DNA from: Saccoglossus kowalevskii
Lineage: Eukaryota; Hemichordata; Enteropneusta; Harrimaniidae
DNA: 38,896 bases
Direction of reading: 5' to 3'
Assembly (NCBI RefSeq): GCF_000003605.2
Contig: NW_003155740.1
Coordinates: forward strand, 261,257-300,152
Position numbers and translations under genes: made by a program. Below are positions 1 through 16,429 of this stretch, one piece after another. The notes under the pieces are model-generated. The model worked only from the letters and a program-made list of their open reading frames with translations. It had not been told where the DNA came from and made no database searches. Numbering within the stretch: the stretch's first letter is position 1; every line of letters begins with the position of its first letter.

Positions 1-192
1 AAAAAAAAATGTGTCGAAGATTAAAGAAATCGCGCTAATCACATTAACATGACAATCGAACACGACAATAACGATCTAATAAAATAATTGAATACCGATT
101 GTTTATCTATACAACGGTTTACACAACTACACTACAATCCAATAATTTAAATTCAACACATTATGTAATTGCATATAAGCATTCATATTTAC

Positions 193-3100
193 CTGATACT
201 ATGTAAAGTAAACCAATCAACCATAGTTCTTCCATTTCTTGATTACGTATAGCCTCGATATCAGAGGAAATGAATATCTCCCACCCACACATCTTTATCA
301 ATTTAATATCTAAAAACAGTTCGTTTATTTTCTTCAACCTTGTATTGGCTAGTGTCTGATAGGAATGAGCAATGCCTTCATTAAACATGTTAATATCAAT
401 AGTAATGTAATTCAATTGTCCATGTAATTCAATGTTACTAAATTATAAAGTGCATTGTGTATTAAAATACAGACCAAATTTGTACAATTTTCAAGTTTTT
501 CTTCAACTTCTAAGAAAGCATTTTAATAATTCATCTGCAAATAATAGCTTTATGTTCTTTTGTTTTAGATTAACAGGCACAAGTAGTCGTTTTGTATGCA
601 TATATGTGTCAAAGGCAAGGATTAATGCTAATCTGTCAATCTATTATGGTATTATATATTTATCATATGCAAATGTCCACAAACCCCAAAAGCGAAACGG
701 CGGAGTATTGAAAGTGAAACTGCTGAATAAAAATATTGCGTGTACCTCGTGTGCTAATGACGACGTGGTGTTATATATCATGTGAACGCATTACATCACG
801 TCTATATGTGGCATTTCTGCTATTCGTTAGATTTACTCGAATGCCCTGAGATTTGTTTTAATTTCAAGCGATTTTTAGATGGAACTAAAGAATAAAACTA
901 TGTGGCGTACATTTTCGGTATCTCCTGTACTACGTCACACTGTGGTGCTATGCAAGTTATGCTCATAATAATATTTCATATATATCAAATTTGGTCGCAC
1001 AAACATTGTATATACATACTGTGACCGAGAAGTATATATGCAGAGTAAATTGAGTTTTGACATACCCAAATGTTCCGATGTTTTTCCCGTTGCTTTTTCA
1101 TTATAGCAAACAATAATGGAGTGCTAATTATTAGAACGCAGATGCCAATCACTCCAGCTACCCCAACCTTCCATATAACCAGTCCACTGGCAACAATCGT
1201 CTGTAATAACAATTAAAATATCGGGTGTGTGACGGTCACCTACAGTATAGGTAATACATAAATTGATTCCGGACTCGTGTTTGAACACGGTAACATTTTG
1301 TATCGCTGCTGCTCTGATTATATGGAAACAGTCGCAGTTCTTTAATATGCGAGTTGCAATTAATTTCTATGAAATAACATTTTTAAGACATTATATTACA
1401 TTTACAGGATATGTAATCAATTCTTTCTTAATATTCGTGTACTTCCGAATATACCATGCTTTAGTGTGTATCATTATTTGAGGGATTTTGGTATCTTACT
1501 TACTGTGATTGGCATGCAGATAATCATAGCAAATCTCTGCAGAAACAGTTGTACAGCAATTGTGCCCACTGATACGTGGTTAATAATTGCCTCGAATGTC
1601 GTATCATTACTTGATATGGAAGAGTGTGTTAATTGGAGAGATTTCTCATAAATAACCATCTGTTGAAAAGTTGCAGGTGATAGAGAATTGAAATCTACAA
1701 TCCTTCAAAATCAAATGGTTAGTAAACAAGATAAATGTACAAAAGTATACGTCTATAATGCCTGTTTTAATGACTGGTTATTCTCATATTGTTAAATATG
1801 GGAGTGATACAAAAATAATCACCTTGATTATTAAAATAGTAAAAGAAAACACTACACTACACTACACTACATTACACTACACTACACTACACTACACTAC
1901 ACTACACTACATTACATTACATTACATTACACTACGGTACGGTACACTACACTACACTACACTACACTACACTACACTACACTACATACCTGAATTGCAC
2001 TTCTTGCCTTGACACTAGTATTCAGGCCTAAACGCCAGCTTTCCAAAAACAATAGGAAAGCAGCGAAATAGCACAGACCAATGGTGATTACAAGAATAAA
2101 TCCGTTGCCAAAGAATTCATCTACAGTTACAAGCGTTGTGTTCTATATGTAAATAACAATAGTACTCTAGTAATGTAAAAAACATATGATTTCATCAGAA
2201 AAAAACATTATTTATATCCAAACTACACCAAAAGCAATTACATTACCCTTAATGATAGTTTTTCGCTGGGAAGTTTTACTAGGGTTGTATAATCCATATT
2301 AGCTCCCAAAATACACATAACACTAAACCCAGGTAAAACTAAACTGCTTTGAACTTTACTAAACAAATGTAAATTGCAATGATGAACAGCTGACCCTGTG
2401 CATAACAAAAAAATATTACACTTAGTTTACTTACATACTCAATCTTCATTTGATAGTAATATCGCGTAGCATAGATGACCACACCAGAGACTGCAAGTGG
2501 AGGTATCAAGGATATTGCCGAACTTAGTAGAAGTAAGACAATGCTGTATGCAATATGTCGACCAAACACTAAAAAAAGTGTTTTCCAAAGGGAAACTATG
2601 CGGTTGAATGCTTGAGCTCTTTCCTGTCAATACAATAATACGAATACACAACACGTCAATGCGTTTATATGCATCGAAAACAAAACTTATAATCGAAAAA
2701 AAGTACATGGCCTAGCATTTGAAGTATATCCTAAATACACCAGTTTGGTGTCAAAAAATAGTCAAATCGCGCTTACCTGTTCAACTGTATATATTTTATT
2801 AAATTGTTGGGTTACAGTCTCGCATTCATATTCATCCGGCAAACTCCCTAAATCGTTTACTTCTAATTGCCGTTTGTTACCTAGAAGTATTAACCAATTT
2901 GCCCACCATGCTGTAAGGTATGATGGCAGGTTCGTGTATGACTCTCTCAAATACATGTCAGGTTTCCGGAGGTCTGGAACAGGCGTTTTTATTGGATGGC
3001 GGTGAAATACCTGGGAAGCAAGGCGACATAAGTTAAAATAGAAAATAGTACTTCCAGATACCGAATCACCAGGGGACTATATTAATGTACCATTCAAAGC

Positions 3101-3873
3101 CGGGTATATTGTTATATACTATGAGTTATTCTTATTGAAGTGATACAACACAACACATGAAAGAATGATTATTGCAATGTTTTTTTTTCAAATGAACCAA
3201 TCTTGTATTTACATTTTTTTTTTCATTTTTTTTAAATGTCTCAAACCATGAGACTAATTTTATAACCCCAATAGAGCATACAATCACACCATACACGTCA
3301 TAATAATCAACTTACCTTGTTTCTCAAAATGTTAATTTCTGTAGCCACACAACTGAGATGTACAACCATAATAATGACAGCGATGTTATGACGTACAATA
3401 TTTGAATTGAATGCATCATACTGTGATAACCGGACTTCAACGATAAGCTCCCCAATAAATGCCATAATCCAGTAAAGCAACAACCACCATACAAGATGAG
3501 GTCGATTCCAACATTCCATATGGTGGTAATATACTAAACTTGTTATCACACCCAACAATGCCATCACTTGGGGGATATACAAGTAAGGGTTAGATTCAAT
3601 ATTTCGTGACGTGTCAGTCACAACGCCTTCCATTAAACTGAATAATATCACGACAAACAGCGTCATGCATATTGTCCACTTGAAGTTATGCCATGGGTAT
3701 TTGAATAAAAGCTTGTGATCACTGTAACGTAATTTCGTACAGAATCGTAAAATAATAAGTATAACCAAAGCCACCAGGATGAATGAAGCATGGATCGCTA
3801 TTTTTAGATGAATGGCTGATGATAAATTCTCTAGTGACGTCACACCACAACTGGTGATATTACAGTCCTCCAT
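193..3873 (-). CDS. ABCC-subfamily ABC transporter (SUR/MRP-like), 5' part
   Basis: Seven coding exons read right to left: 3316-3873, 2777-3010, 2435-2623, 1990-2142, 1504-1659, 1066-1200 and 193-355. They encode the first 529 residues; the rest lies beyond the left edge. Six exons end in phase 0 and the last in phase 1, all with GT-AG borders. The ATG at 3873 has a TAG two codons upstream in frame, so the N-terminus is real. Residues 1-186 form an N-terminal TMD0 with five hydrophobic helices (about 27-48, 65-86, 97-115, 123-145, 158-178). Residues 187-264 hold the L0 linker with the family pattern SYLTAWWANWL and a following DLGSLP. TMD1 starts in the next exon (FGRHIAYSIV, IPPLAVSGV) and continues to LIKMCGWE, equivalent to the LLKLYAWE coupling region. 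TMD0 is typical of long ABCC proteins (sulfonylurea receptors, MRP1-like exporters). The ATP-binding domains are not visible, so substrate and SUR versus MRP identity cannot be decided. Confidence 0.85.
1849..1986. repeat. Pentanucleotide (CACTA)n microsatellite in ABCC intron
   Basis: About 27 copies of the pentamer ACTAC, with a block of ATTAC variants near 1911-1935 and a GGTAC interruption near 1936-1946. The array ends directly beside the 5' splice site of the ABCC exon 1990-2142, whose intron begins GTATGTAGTG in the transcribed sense. It therefore occupies nearly the first 140 bases of that intron. Open reading frames through it are a repeat artefact. Confidence 0.95.
3316..3873 (-). 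other. First coding exon of the ABCC transporter: TMD0
   Basis: This 558-base exon carries the start codon and the whole TMD0 (186 residues). The start context AAAATGG is good, and an in-frame TAG lies immediately upstream. The exon ends AAC AAG followed by GTAAGT in phase 0. The N-terminus is short and has Asn-Ile-Thr near residues 5-7, a possible glycosylation sequon outside the membrane, as seen in other TMD0 proteins. Five hydrophobic segments are separated by short charged loops. A whole TMD0 in a single exon suggests a modular N-terminal extension. Confidence 0.8.
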
Positions 3874-4104
3874 TTTCTAGTTGACGTGTGGTCAAGACTG
3901 TTAACGTAACCGTTGGTTGACATAAATGTGCTATATAATGATTGCAATACGTAAATCGATGTCTATGACAACACGTCCATCACTGCGTATGGAAATAAAT
4001 TATGATTAGCGAAACGGAAACATATATCAGTGTCCAGACGTAGTAGTACAGAACAATTTAATAAACAATTGAGTGTAGCTCTTTCGATAATAAAGATAAT
4101 GTAA

Positions 4105-4144
4105 TCACACACACACACACTATATATATATATATATATATATA
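4105..4144. repeat. (CA)n(TA)n dinucleotide microsatellite
   Basis: A CA run passes into a TA run in the non-coding stretch upstream of the ABCC start codon. It is likely polymorphic. No function is implied. Confidence 0.95.
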
Positions 4145-4470
4145 GTTGTTTTACAGAAATGTAATATGGCAGCCGTTGGAGGACATACCTTGCCACATAC
4201 AGAGAATGTCTATTTTGGGCTCATTGTTACCATGTTAAAATACATTATTTGGACTGCTTGTATCGTTGTCATTAGATATAAGAGCAATGTGATATTATTC
4301 TATATACATTCATATGTCTATCAAATTCATAAAACAGTATCAACCAGTCTAGGGATGATTCATAGAGCGAATAATATTTGAGTATGTTAATCACGGTGAT
4401 TGAACAAATTTAAATTTGTCCTTCAGGTACTAGAATTCGTAATAGATATCTCAAGTAGAAATTAACTCAC

Positions 4471-4563
4471 CATTTCAACCAGTCCATCGCTATTCGGGCT
4501 TGTCGGGTGTGCCGTATTGTGACTAATAATATCCACCAAATATTGTGCGTCATTTTCATACGC
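4471..4563 (-). CDS. Candidate coding exon, unidentified minus-strand gene
   Basis: A 93-base (31-codon) open stretch is bounded by a good acceptor (TGTGTAG before GCG TAT) and a strong donor (GTGAGT after GTT GAA ATG). It is phase 0 at both ends and starts AYENDAQYLVDII. The composition looks protein-like and the frame matches the candidate exon at 5830-6027, so the two may be consecutive exons of one gene. The next exon toward the left was not found, and ABCC exon 1 cannot be that exon because of its upstream stop. I do not recognise the family. The alternative is chance. Confidence 0.4.
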
Positions 4564-5829
4564 CTACACACCTTAGTTATTAAGGATTTGAATGATAAAA
4601 ATTGTTCCACCTACCCGGATTTTTATCACCATATCTAGCAATTTCATGCGAAACAACTGTCAACAGAACACTAGGGGATGATGATCTATGACGTACAAAT
4701 AGAAGTATTTGTATCTTCCAAAGCTTAAAGATTTAAGGATGTTAGCATTTTTTGCAAATATTGAAAAACAGATGAATGAAGCATAAAATGGCACATTCGG
4801 TGTATGTAATACCTGTATGATTGTTCTAGTCTTTTAAATTTATGACCAGAATAGAACCCTCGATTATTTCACCATCCATCCAACTGAGGGCGCGCTGCAT
4901 ATAGGTCTGAAGGTTTACTACATTATGTGGACTGGCAGTCATGAAATTATGCATAGTATATAAATGTATGGCTGTTTCCGATCATGAGGAATCACTGCTG
5001 GTGAATTTTATCTGTTTGTTGGTCAGGAAACGTGTACGTCTCAAAGATGAATTATGGAAAGCCAAATTTACCAAGGTTTTCACCCTTTATTAGGCGAATT
5101 TAGCAGTGTAAACATATCAGTGCTGTAAAGAATTGGGATTGTACTTCAAAATAATTGGGCTACTACAATAGCATATGTGCGATAAATCTTTGTATTAAAA
5201 CCAAAAAAGAGTACTTAATATCACTTGACGCTTGATTGTCACGAATTACCTGTTTGTAAGAGTAGAGAAGTTTTATGCATTATACTGCATTGTGTATTGA
5301 AGATACAGATTCACTACTACCTGGATATTATGCACATAGACGTACGTAATAATTTGAATAAATCATTATTTATTTAGATACGATATTTATTAATATATGT
5401 TATCTGCAGATACGACTGATGTATGTTGTAATTATACACTTATTAATGTTTACTAAAATATGTCAATTAACATTAATCACATTTATACAGTGGGTGTATC
5501 CATAGTAACGGGTTGGTTTAACAACAACAACAAATGCAAGTTACGCAAGGATAGCATAAGCAAGTCACTATTTTTTGCTCAACTCAATGAACAGGCATAT
5601 TTACAAACATATATGAGATTGAAAGCCGCGTCTCTTTAAAAGCTCCTTGCCACTCTAAGACGCGCTTCATGTTTGTTCACATCGCACCGTCCACAAAACA
5701 GCTTGGATTAGCGTGTACTGAATGCGCTCTTACAACTAAATGACTAGATGAACATGCACAATTAGAATATATGACGTCATAAATGTAATTCTCCGGACAA
5801 ATAAAGCCAAGTATAATCGTATAACCTAC

Positions 5830-6027
5830 CCGTTTACGGACTTCTTTTGGGACTATATTCCCACTGGCACTAGCAGTGAAGAACACCTGAGTGGAAGTGT
5901 CACAATTGCAGTCACATTTACGAACATAAATATTAAACGCGTGATTCAAACACGCAAGATATGTAGAACATTCAGAACCATTTCTACGCAATATAAACTG
6001 TAACACAAAGTCCAAAAATTTAGTACC
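5830..6027 (-). CDS. Candidate coding exon, Cys-rich, unidentified gene
   Basis: A 66-codon open stretch with acceptor TTATTGTAG and donor GTAGGT, phase 0 at both ends. An alternative in-phase acceptor (GTGTTACAG) would start it at 5997. The translation is cysteine-rich (RKCDCNCDTS) and ends near VPKEVRKR. Joined to 4471-4563 it continues in frame (RKR then AYENDAQ). Without splicing, the frame stays open to a stop at 5677, adding another Cys-rich tail (SNCACSSS), so a terminal exon is also possible. A further open, donor-bounded stretch at about 6230-6330 (ending FFFGLFENF) does not match in phase. Family unknown. Confidence 0.4.
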
Positions 6028-7285
6028 CTACAATAAATATACTTATTCATCAATTGATGGGAAAAAAGGTCATAACGATGATATACAGCGCAATTTTAAA
6101 AATGGAAATACTGATTTGCAGTGGATAAGTCGTATGTTATAAGTAGTAATTCACTCTTAGGACGACAAGAGGATCTTACATTTGGCAAAATACACAAAAC
6201 TCTTGTAACACAAAAAGTGTATTGTACCTGAAGTTTTCAAAGAGTCCAAAAAAAAACTCATTTGGAATTACATCAAGCGAAACTAAATTAGACTCAGTTG
6301 AAAAAGTTGTTGGTTCATTGTCCAGTTAGAAAGACTTTGAAGAGTAGACCTGAAGCTGATATCACGCAGTAAATTCACCGACGACGGTCACCGTACGCCA
6401 ATCACTCGGGGCTTTACCCCTCGTCTTAATAATCTACTCGTATACAAAACTTTACCGTACTTGCATTATCATAAATACAATTGTTTTTTAGTAAAATGTT
6501 AAAGTGGCATAGCAACAGTACAGGTCTAAACTAAACGTTTTATTCCATAGTTCAAAGGATGCTCGTTTGCAAGGCGTTTTTGCATTGACCTTTTCAGACA
6601 GACCTGTAATTACAATAGCTGTAAGTATTCGATATACCAATTATCGTAGTATAATGGCTACCATCCACTAATATGGTGTTGATTGCGTATTACTTGTGAA
6701 ACTTTGTAGTATTGTATTTCTACAATTCAGGACTCCGATCCTGTACTGGTATAAGGCAACTGTATTAATGAATACAACTAAATAAATCTATACACGTGGG
6801 ATATTTTATGTAGAATATACTGCATTATGTTCAATACAGTGCATTTTTATTTATTGAAACAATTTGTTTCCAATCACATCGATATTATTCAAATGTTTAC
6901 AGCGTTGTACATTTGATTTAATTGTACAAGAGGTGGTGGTCGTGATCATAATATTGATATTGAAAATATCAATCAGTTCATTTTGGTTATCATTGGGGCA
7001 TCAATTCTTAACGACTTAATACTAATATTGTGAAAATATATTACTATGACAAAATAATTACGATGATCAGTTGGACGTCACATGACTTTCTATTTTTAAA
7101 TAAAATAATCGATATTTATACTTATTGATTATATATTAAGCACACAGTCTAACTGTAACATCTGCGTAAAATCCCAACTAAATACACAAATGAAATCAAT
7201 GTTACCATGTTTGAATTTGCAGTTTATATACGTTGACACGTGTAAAGGCATTTGACCACATTCCTCGGCACCTAATAGTCGTAAC

Positions 7286-8497
7286 ATGCATGATCGACTT
7301 ATTCAGGAAGGTTCACATTTGAAAACAATTGGACAAGGTGATTCTCACGTGGGTTCTACACGGTGTCGGTTATACGTCTTGATATCGGAAACATATGAGA
7401 AGATGTATCGCTATTACAGAGATATTCGATGGCAGGCTATCCTGGACAACATCAAGATTTTCGTGAGTGTGAATGACAAATCTACTGATCGATTGAAAGG
7501 ACGTAATACTAATATTCGTCCTGTGTACATAATGATGGTACTAGTTTTAGGCATTGTGTTATTTATGATATTAACTCGCTCGCACCTCGCCAGTTCGGAA
7601 ATATCTTCAATGTCCACAGGAACCCTGGGAAAATTGGTTAAGTTCCCTCACTGCCAATTCACAGCAGGTGCAAAACGATGCATTCCGGACGTTATCATCA
7701 TCGGTGCCATCAAATGCGGGGCACAGGCTCTCTTGGAGTTTCTAGACGTCCACCCGCAGATCGCTGCTGTGAGACTGGAAACGCATTTCTTTGATAAAGG
7801 TTTCGACAAAGGCTATAACTGGTACTTGAACTTGATGCCAATATCTTCCTCAAAAGATAAACGAACGATTGAGAAGACGTCCACCTATTATTTGTCGGAA
7901 GAAAACCCAATAAGAATACATGCATCTCTGTCTGAACACTGCAAGCTGATATTTGTAGTTTGTGACCCCATACAACGCGCACTGTCTCACTATGCTTATA
8001 TGTTTAATTTCTATCGCAAGTCTGGTACCCTTGCTAAGATCATTGAAGACAACAGATATGATGGAATATTGAAAACATTTGGCAGCACGGTTTTAAATTT
8101 AGACCAACAATCAGTGAATGAGACTAGGCTGATAGTGAAAGCTGGAATGTATGCCCCAGTATTACACAAATGGTTAGACCAGTTTGATAAAAAACAAATT
8201 CTAATTGTTGATGGAAACACATTGGCCTCCAGTCCTGCCAAAGAATTGCAGTTGGTGGAGAATTTTATAGCTCTCAAACCGTTTTTCCGAGATGACAATT
8301 TCCAACTCAACCAGGCGAATAATTTATCGTGTATGGTGAAACCAGTTGAGCATTGCGTGACATTGCCATCGATTGCACCAACTGATATGCATGTCCCGGA
8401 TGTAGAATATGAGGTTATACAAATGTTAAAATCATTTTATATGCCATTTAACAAAGAACTCCAAGAATTTTGCGGACGTCTGTTCTCATGGGCTTAG
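7286..8497 (+). CDS. Heparan sulfate 3-O-sulfotransferase-like type II membrane protein
   Basis: A single uninterrupted 403-codon ORF. One hydrophobic segment (about residues 80-97) follows an 80-residue N-terminal tail, giving type II Golgi topology. The sulfotransferase domain spans 132-403. It keeps the family pattern: a PAPS 5'-phosphosulfate loop region (139-153, GAIKCGAQALLEFLD), the catalytic-base position Glu165 in ETHFFDKGFDKG, Lys197 in EKTSTYY, a 3'-phosphate motif at 224-236 (VVCDPIQRALSHY) and the Cys349/Cys357 pair. Authentic 3-OSTs transfer sulfate from PAPS to the 3-OH of glucosamine in heparan sulfate. Here the loop reads KCGAQ instead of KKGGT, the conserved Arg of VVRDP is Cys226, and the KGRxHP segment after the second Cys reads SIAPTDMHVP. 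Activity is therefore doubtful. Later Met codons (40, 83, 84) are alternative starts. AATAAA signals follow at 8897 and 8979. Confidence 0.85.
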   Translation: MHDRLIQEGSHLKTIGQGDSHVGSTRCRLYVLISETYEKMYRYYRDIRWQAILDNIKIFVSVNDKSTDRLKGRNTNIRPVYIMMVLVLGIVLFMILTRSHLASSEISSMSTGTLGKLVKFPHCQFTAGAKRCIPDVIIIGAIKCGAQALLEFLDVHPQIAAVRLETHFFDKGFDKGYNWYLNLMPISSSKDKRTIEKTSTYYLSEENPIRIHASLSEHCKLIFVVCDPIQRALSHYAYMFNFYRKSGTLAKIIEDNRYDGILKTFGSTVLNLDQQSVNETRLIVKAGMYAPVLHKWLDQFDKKQILIVDGNTLASSPAKELQLVENFIALKPFFRDDNFQLNQANNLSCMVKPVEHCVTLPSIAPTDMHVPDVEYEVIQMLKSFYMPFNKELQEFCGRLFSWA

Positions 8498-9469
8498 CTT
8501 TTACGAATTATTTATTTATTTCATCAACGTTCATGTCTTTGGCATTTATCTGTATTTTGTTCTATTATATGGTATGACTGCTGAACAAGTCGAAAACGGA
8601 GTTATGTTCAATATGAATCGGGAGATAATCATCGAAGAACGCAACTCTGTGTCAAATGTGGTGAAGTGTTTTATATTACACAGGCGTACATTTTGGATTC
8701 GTGTGATTGTTTGAATGGAGAGTTATGCCAGAGTGCAAAAAATGTACAGCGGTAAATGTTGTCAACTTAGATGGGAATTGGTTGATATTTTACATTACTG
8801 CTATTTTCTTAATTCTGCTAAAGAATGTATTGAAATATATATAACGTTGTCATATAGGAGCTATGGGAGACGTTTTTCATTTGTTTTGTTGTACGAAATA
8901 AAACACTTTATCCCTTAACAAAGTCGGAATAATTTGTGTAACAGATCTAAAACAAAACGGGTGATTTCTTGAGTCTTGAATAAAACGTTGGTTTGTCACG
9001 GTGAAAGTAGTGGGATTTTTATTTTGGTTTATTCACTAAATTATTACACTTAACTCATTTATCTAATCCGACCACATGATAATAATTTAGTCGTGTCATA
9101 TATAGTTACAGATTAAAGGCTTGGTAAAATCTTTTGTTTTCAACTTCAGCAATTTGTGTTAATCAAATAAAGAGTAAACTGCATTTTACATTCTAAATAA
9201 AACATTAACTGTGCGCGATTGTTCGCCTACAATTACCACGTGACTACCCGATATATATCATTCCTCCACATAAACTCTTGTAATTATTAAAGGTTGTTCG
9301 TTTCTTGTATCAGAGATAACGCGCGGTGTACCAAGAAGCAGTGACGCAATATTATAAAATAATAATAGTTTTGTTTCAGGTAATACATACATGCATTATC
9401 TCTGTTATTAGCCGCGCATGTTTATCACATGTGTAACTGCTTCAGCAAGAAATCGCCGAGTAGACTACG
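8498..9469. other. 3'UTR and intergenic DNA after the sulfotransferase
   Basis: An AT-rich stretch with no convincing coding exon. A 67-codon ORF at 8715-8918 has low-complexity composition and sits in the presumed 3'UTR. A loosely repeated AGAGATAA / TTATCTCT pair around 9313 and 9398, each near a GCGCGG/CCGCGC core, may be an old inverted repeat. Nothing else supported. Confidence 0.5.
8897..8984 (+). terminator. Candidate poly(A) signals of the sulfotransferase gene
   Basis: AATAAA hexamers at 8897-8902 and 8979-8984 lie about 400-490 bases after the sulfotransferase stop codon. Either would give a normal-length 3'UTR. No transcript evidence is available. Confidence 0.4.
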
Positions 9470-10120
9470 ATGGGCTTGAAAGGTAGCAGTCGAAACCAGT
9501 GTGAGCGGCGGAAAGCCCAGTGTGGGCACGAGAAGCGTTGTTGTGGAATACGCAGATATTTGGTATGGGGTATGCTGTGAAACTATTTGTTTTGCCTACC
9601 TCAAGATTATATATTCTGATCATTTGCTAATTATTGAGCTTGGGCTCTGTAACCTTAGATTTGAGTAAAGCTGTGAAGTGAACATTTGAGAATAATGTAA
9701 ACAAAGTGGTAATATCATCGACTATGACTGAAAACTAGTAAAATATCACATAATCGGCATAGTTTCGTTCATTGTCAATGTGGATAATGATAGTCGATAG
9801 TGACCAAAACTTAATAACGGATTTATTTCTAGATTCAGGGGCTTGTGCTCGGTTTGCTTTTGTTATTTGTTGTTCCCGGGATATCACACTTTACGTCGCA
9901 GCTATTATAATTATATTGCCCATCATACATTTGCAATGGAAGTAAAATAACCCCATTTACATCAAGTTTGAAAGGGGGGTCAAGTGAAGACATCAACCTA
10001 GAATGGAATCGTCGTTGTTCTACCCAACGCATACCAGATATCAATGTATTTGGTCATCCGGAAACACAGTCCGACTACGTTATCAGTTCAGTATCGGGTC
10101 ATCAGCTGTCCTTGATTTGA
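9470..10120 (+). pseudogene. Possible two-exon type II membrane protein with in-frame stop
   Basis: Exon 1 (9470-9562) starts at ATG and encodes 31 residues rich in Cys, Arg and Lys (QCERRKAQCGHEKRCCGIRR). Its donor is GTATGG. Exon 2 starts at 9833 after TTTCTAG and joins in phase 0 to a 15-residue hydrophobic run (LVLGLLLLFVVPGIS). A TAA at 9908-9910 ends the frame after 25 codons. The same frame then stays open for 69 more codons with protein-like content (two Cys, an NGS sequon, FGHPETQSDYV) to a TGA at 10118. A basic tail, one membrane anchor and a luminal Cys-containing stem resemble Golgi enzymes, but no family is recognisable. It may be a young pseudogene, an assembly error or a chance arrangement. 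It ends about 100 bases before the esterase start. Confidence 0.35.
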
Positions 10121-10217
10121 GTGTGTTTGTCTATATGTGTACTATTTGAAACGACATCTCTGTTGATCTCTCTGGGTTGCAGTGACGTGAGTCACACACT
10201 CTGCCTACTCGCACATC

Positions 10218-15670
<5,453 letters not shown>

Positions 15671-15754
15671 CAAAGGGCTTAATTGGTGGATCTTTAATTT
15701 TTTGAAAAAAAAATACAATGACGCTACAAATATGTGTAAATCAAACGTTCGTCT

Positions 15755-15760
15755 ATTAAA
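15755..15760 (+). terminator. Candidate poly(A) signal of the esterase gene (ATTAAA)
   Basis: The common variant hexamer ATTAAA lies 85 bases after the esterase stop codon. No closer canonical AATAAA is visible, so this is the best candidate, though weak. Confidence 0.35.
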
Positions 15761-16429
15761 CTTCCTTTAAAAATAATAACTGCTTACCACGTACAGTTAC
15801 ATGGTTTATATCAATTGCAATGGAGTACTGTCAGCACACTACCATTTAACATACGAACCACTAAGGTTACTCGGATACAATATGATGGTTTCATGAATTA
15901 TGTGTGAACAGTTTTTCAATTTGAAGTATGTTGATTAAATAAGGTGATATTCATGTAATAATCGATTAATACTAATTCAGGCCTGTCAATTGTTTGCCGG
16001 TAAGAAGCAAGCGTCGACACAAGAGCCATTCACCGAAGCAGGGTCGTGTTCTGATCCTAACTGAGGTCAAAACTTACAAATAATTGGGCCTAGCTTATGT
16101 GAGTTTGCGTAACGCCGGCTAAAGGGGAGGCAATAGTCAAATTAATTCACCTAATATAAATGCGACTTTAGGAAACATTGTGTAAGGTTCGATTCTGTTG
16201 GTGCGATTCTGGTTGAAACCAGAATAGCGAATTAAATTACCATGTGATAGAGCAACTATCGCATTCATTCCCAAACATGAATAAGGTTTCTGTGTTCACA
16301 TTTTTAGCAATAAAACAAGAGTCGGGAAAGATAAGTGACACATTGTCAACTAGGTCAATGTATGTATAAGGCTTCCAGTTACTTTTGTTTGTTATTTTGG
16401 GTACTTGCCTTAAAATTTGAATAATGGCT

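Larger units (their letters stand above)
3874..7285. other. Region between ABCC transporter and sulfotransferase
   Basis: A 3.4 kb stretch holding the two candidate exons described separately and the CA/TA microsatellite. It should also contain the 5' regulatory DNA of two divergently transcribed genes. A GC-richer segment near 6370-6425 contains short inverted repeats (ACGGTCACCGT; GGGGCTTTACCCC) and may be a remnant of a repeat element. I see no RNA gene and no clear TATA box that I could assign to a start site. Confidence 0.5.

Noticed and set aside
1758..2012. Plus-strand ORF of 84 codons
   Set aside because: Translation is almost entirely the pentamer repeat (LHYTT), and it overlaps the antisense of an ABCC exon and donor.
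3963..4196. Minus-strand ORF of 77 codons upstream of ABCC
   Set aside because: Contains the TA/CA microsatellite (YIYIYIY, VCVC) and lacks supporting splice sites.
8715..8918. 67-codon ORF after the sulfotransferase
   Set aside because: Lies in the presumed 3'UTR, includes an AATAAA, and has no motif or splice signal.
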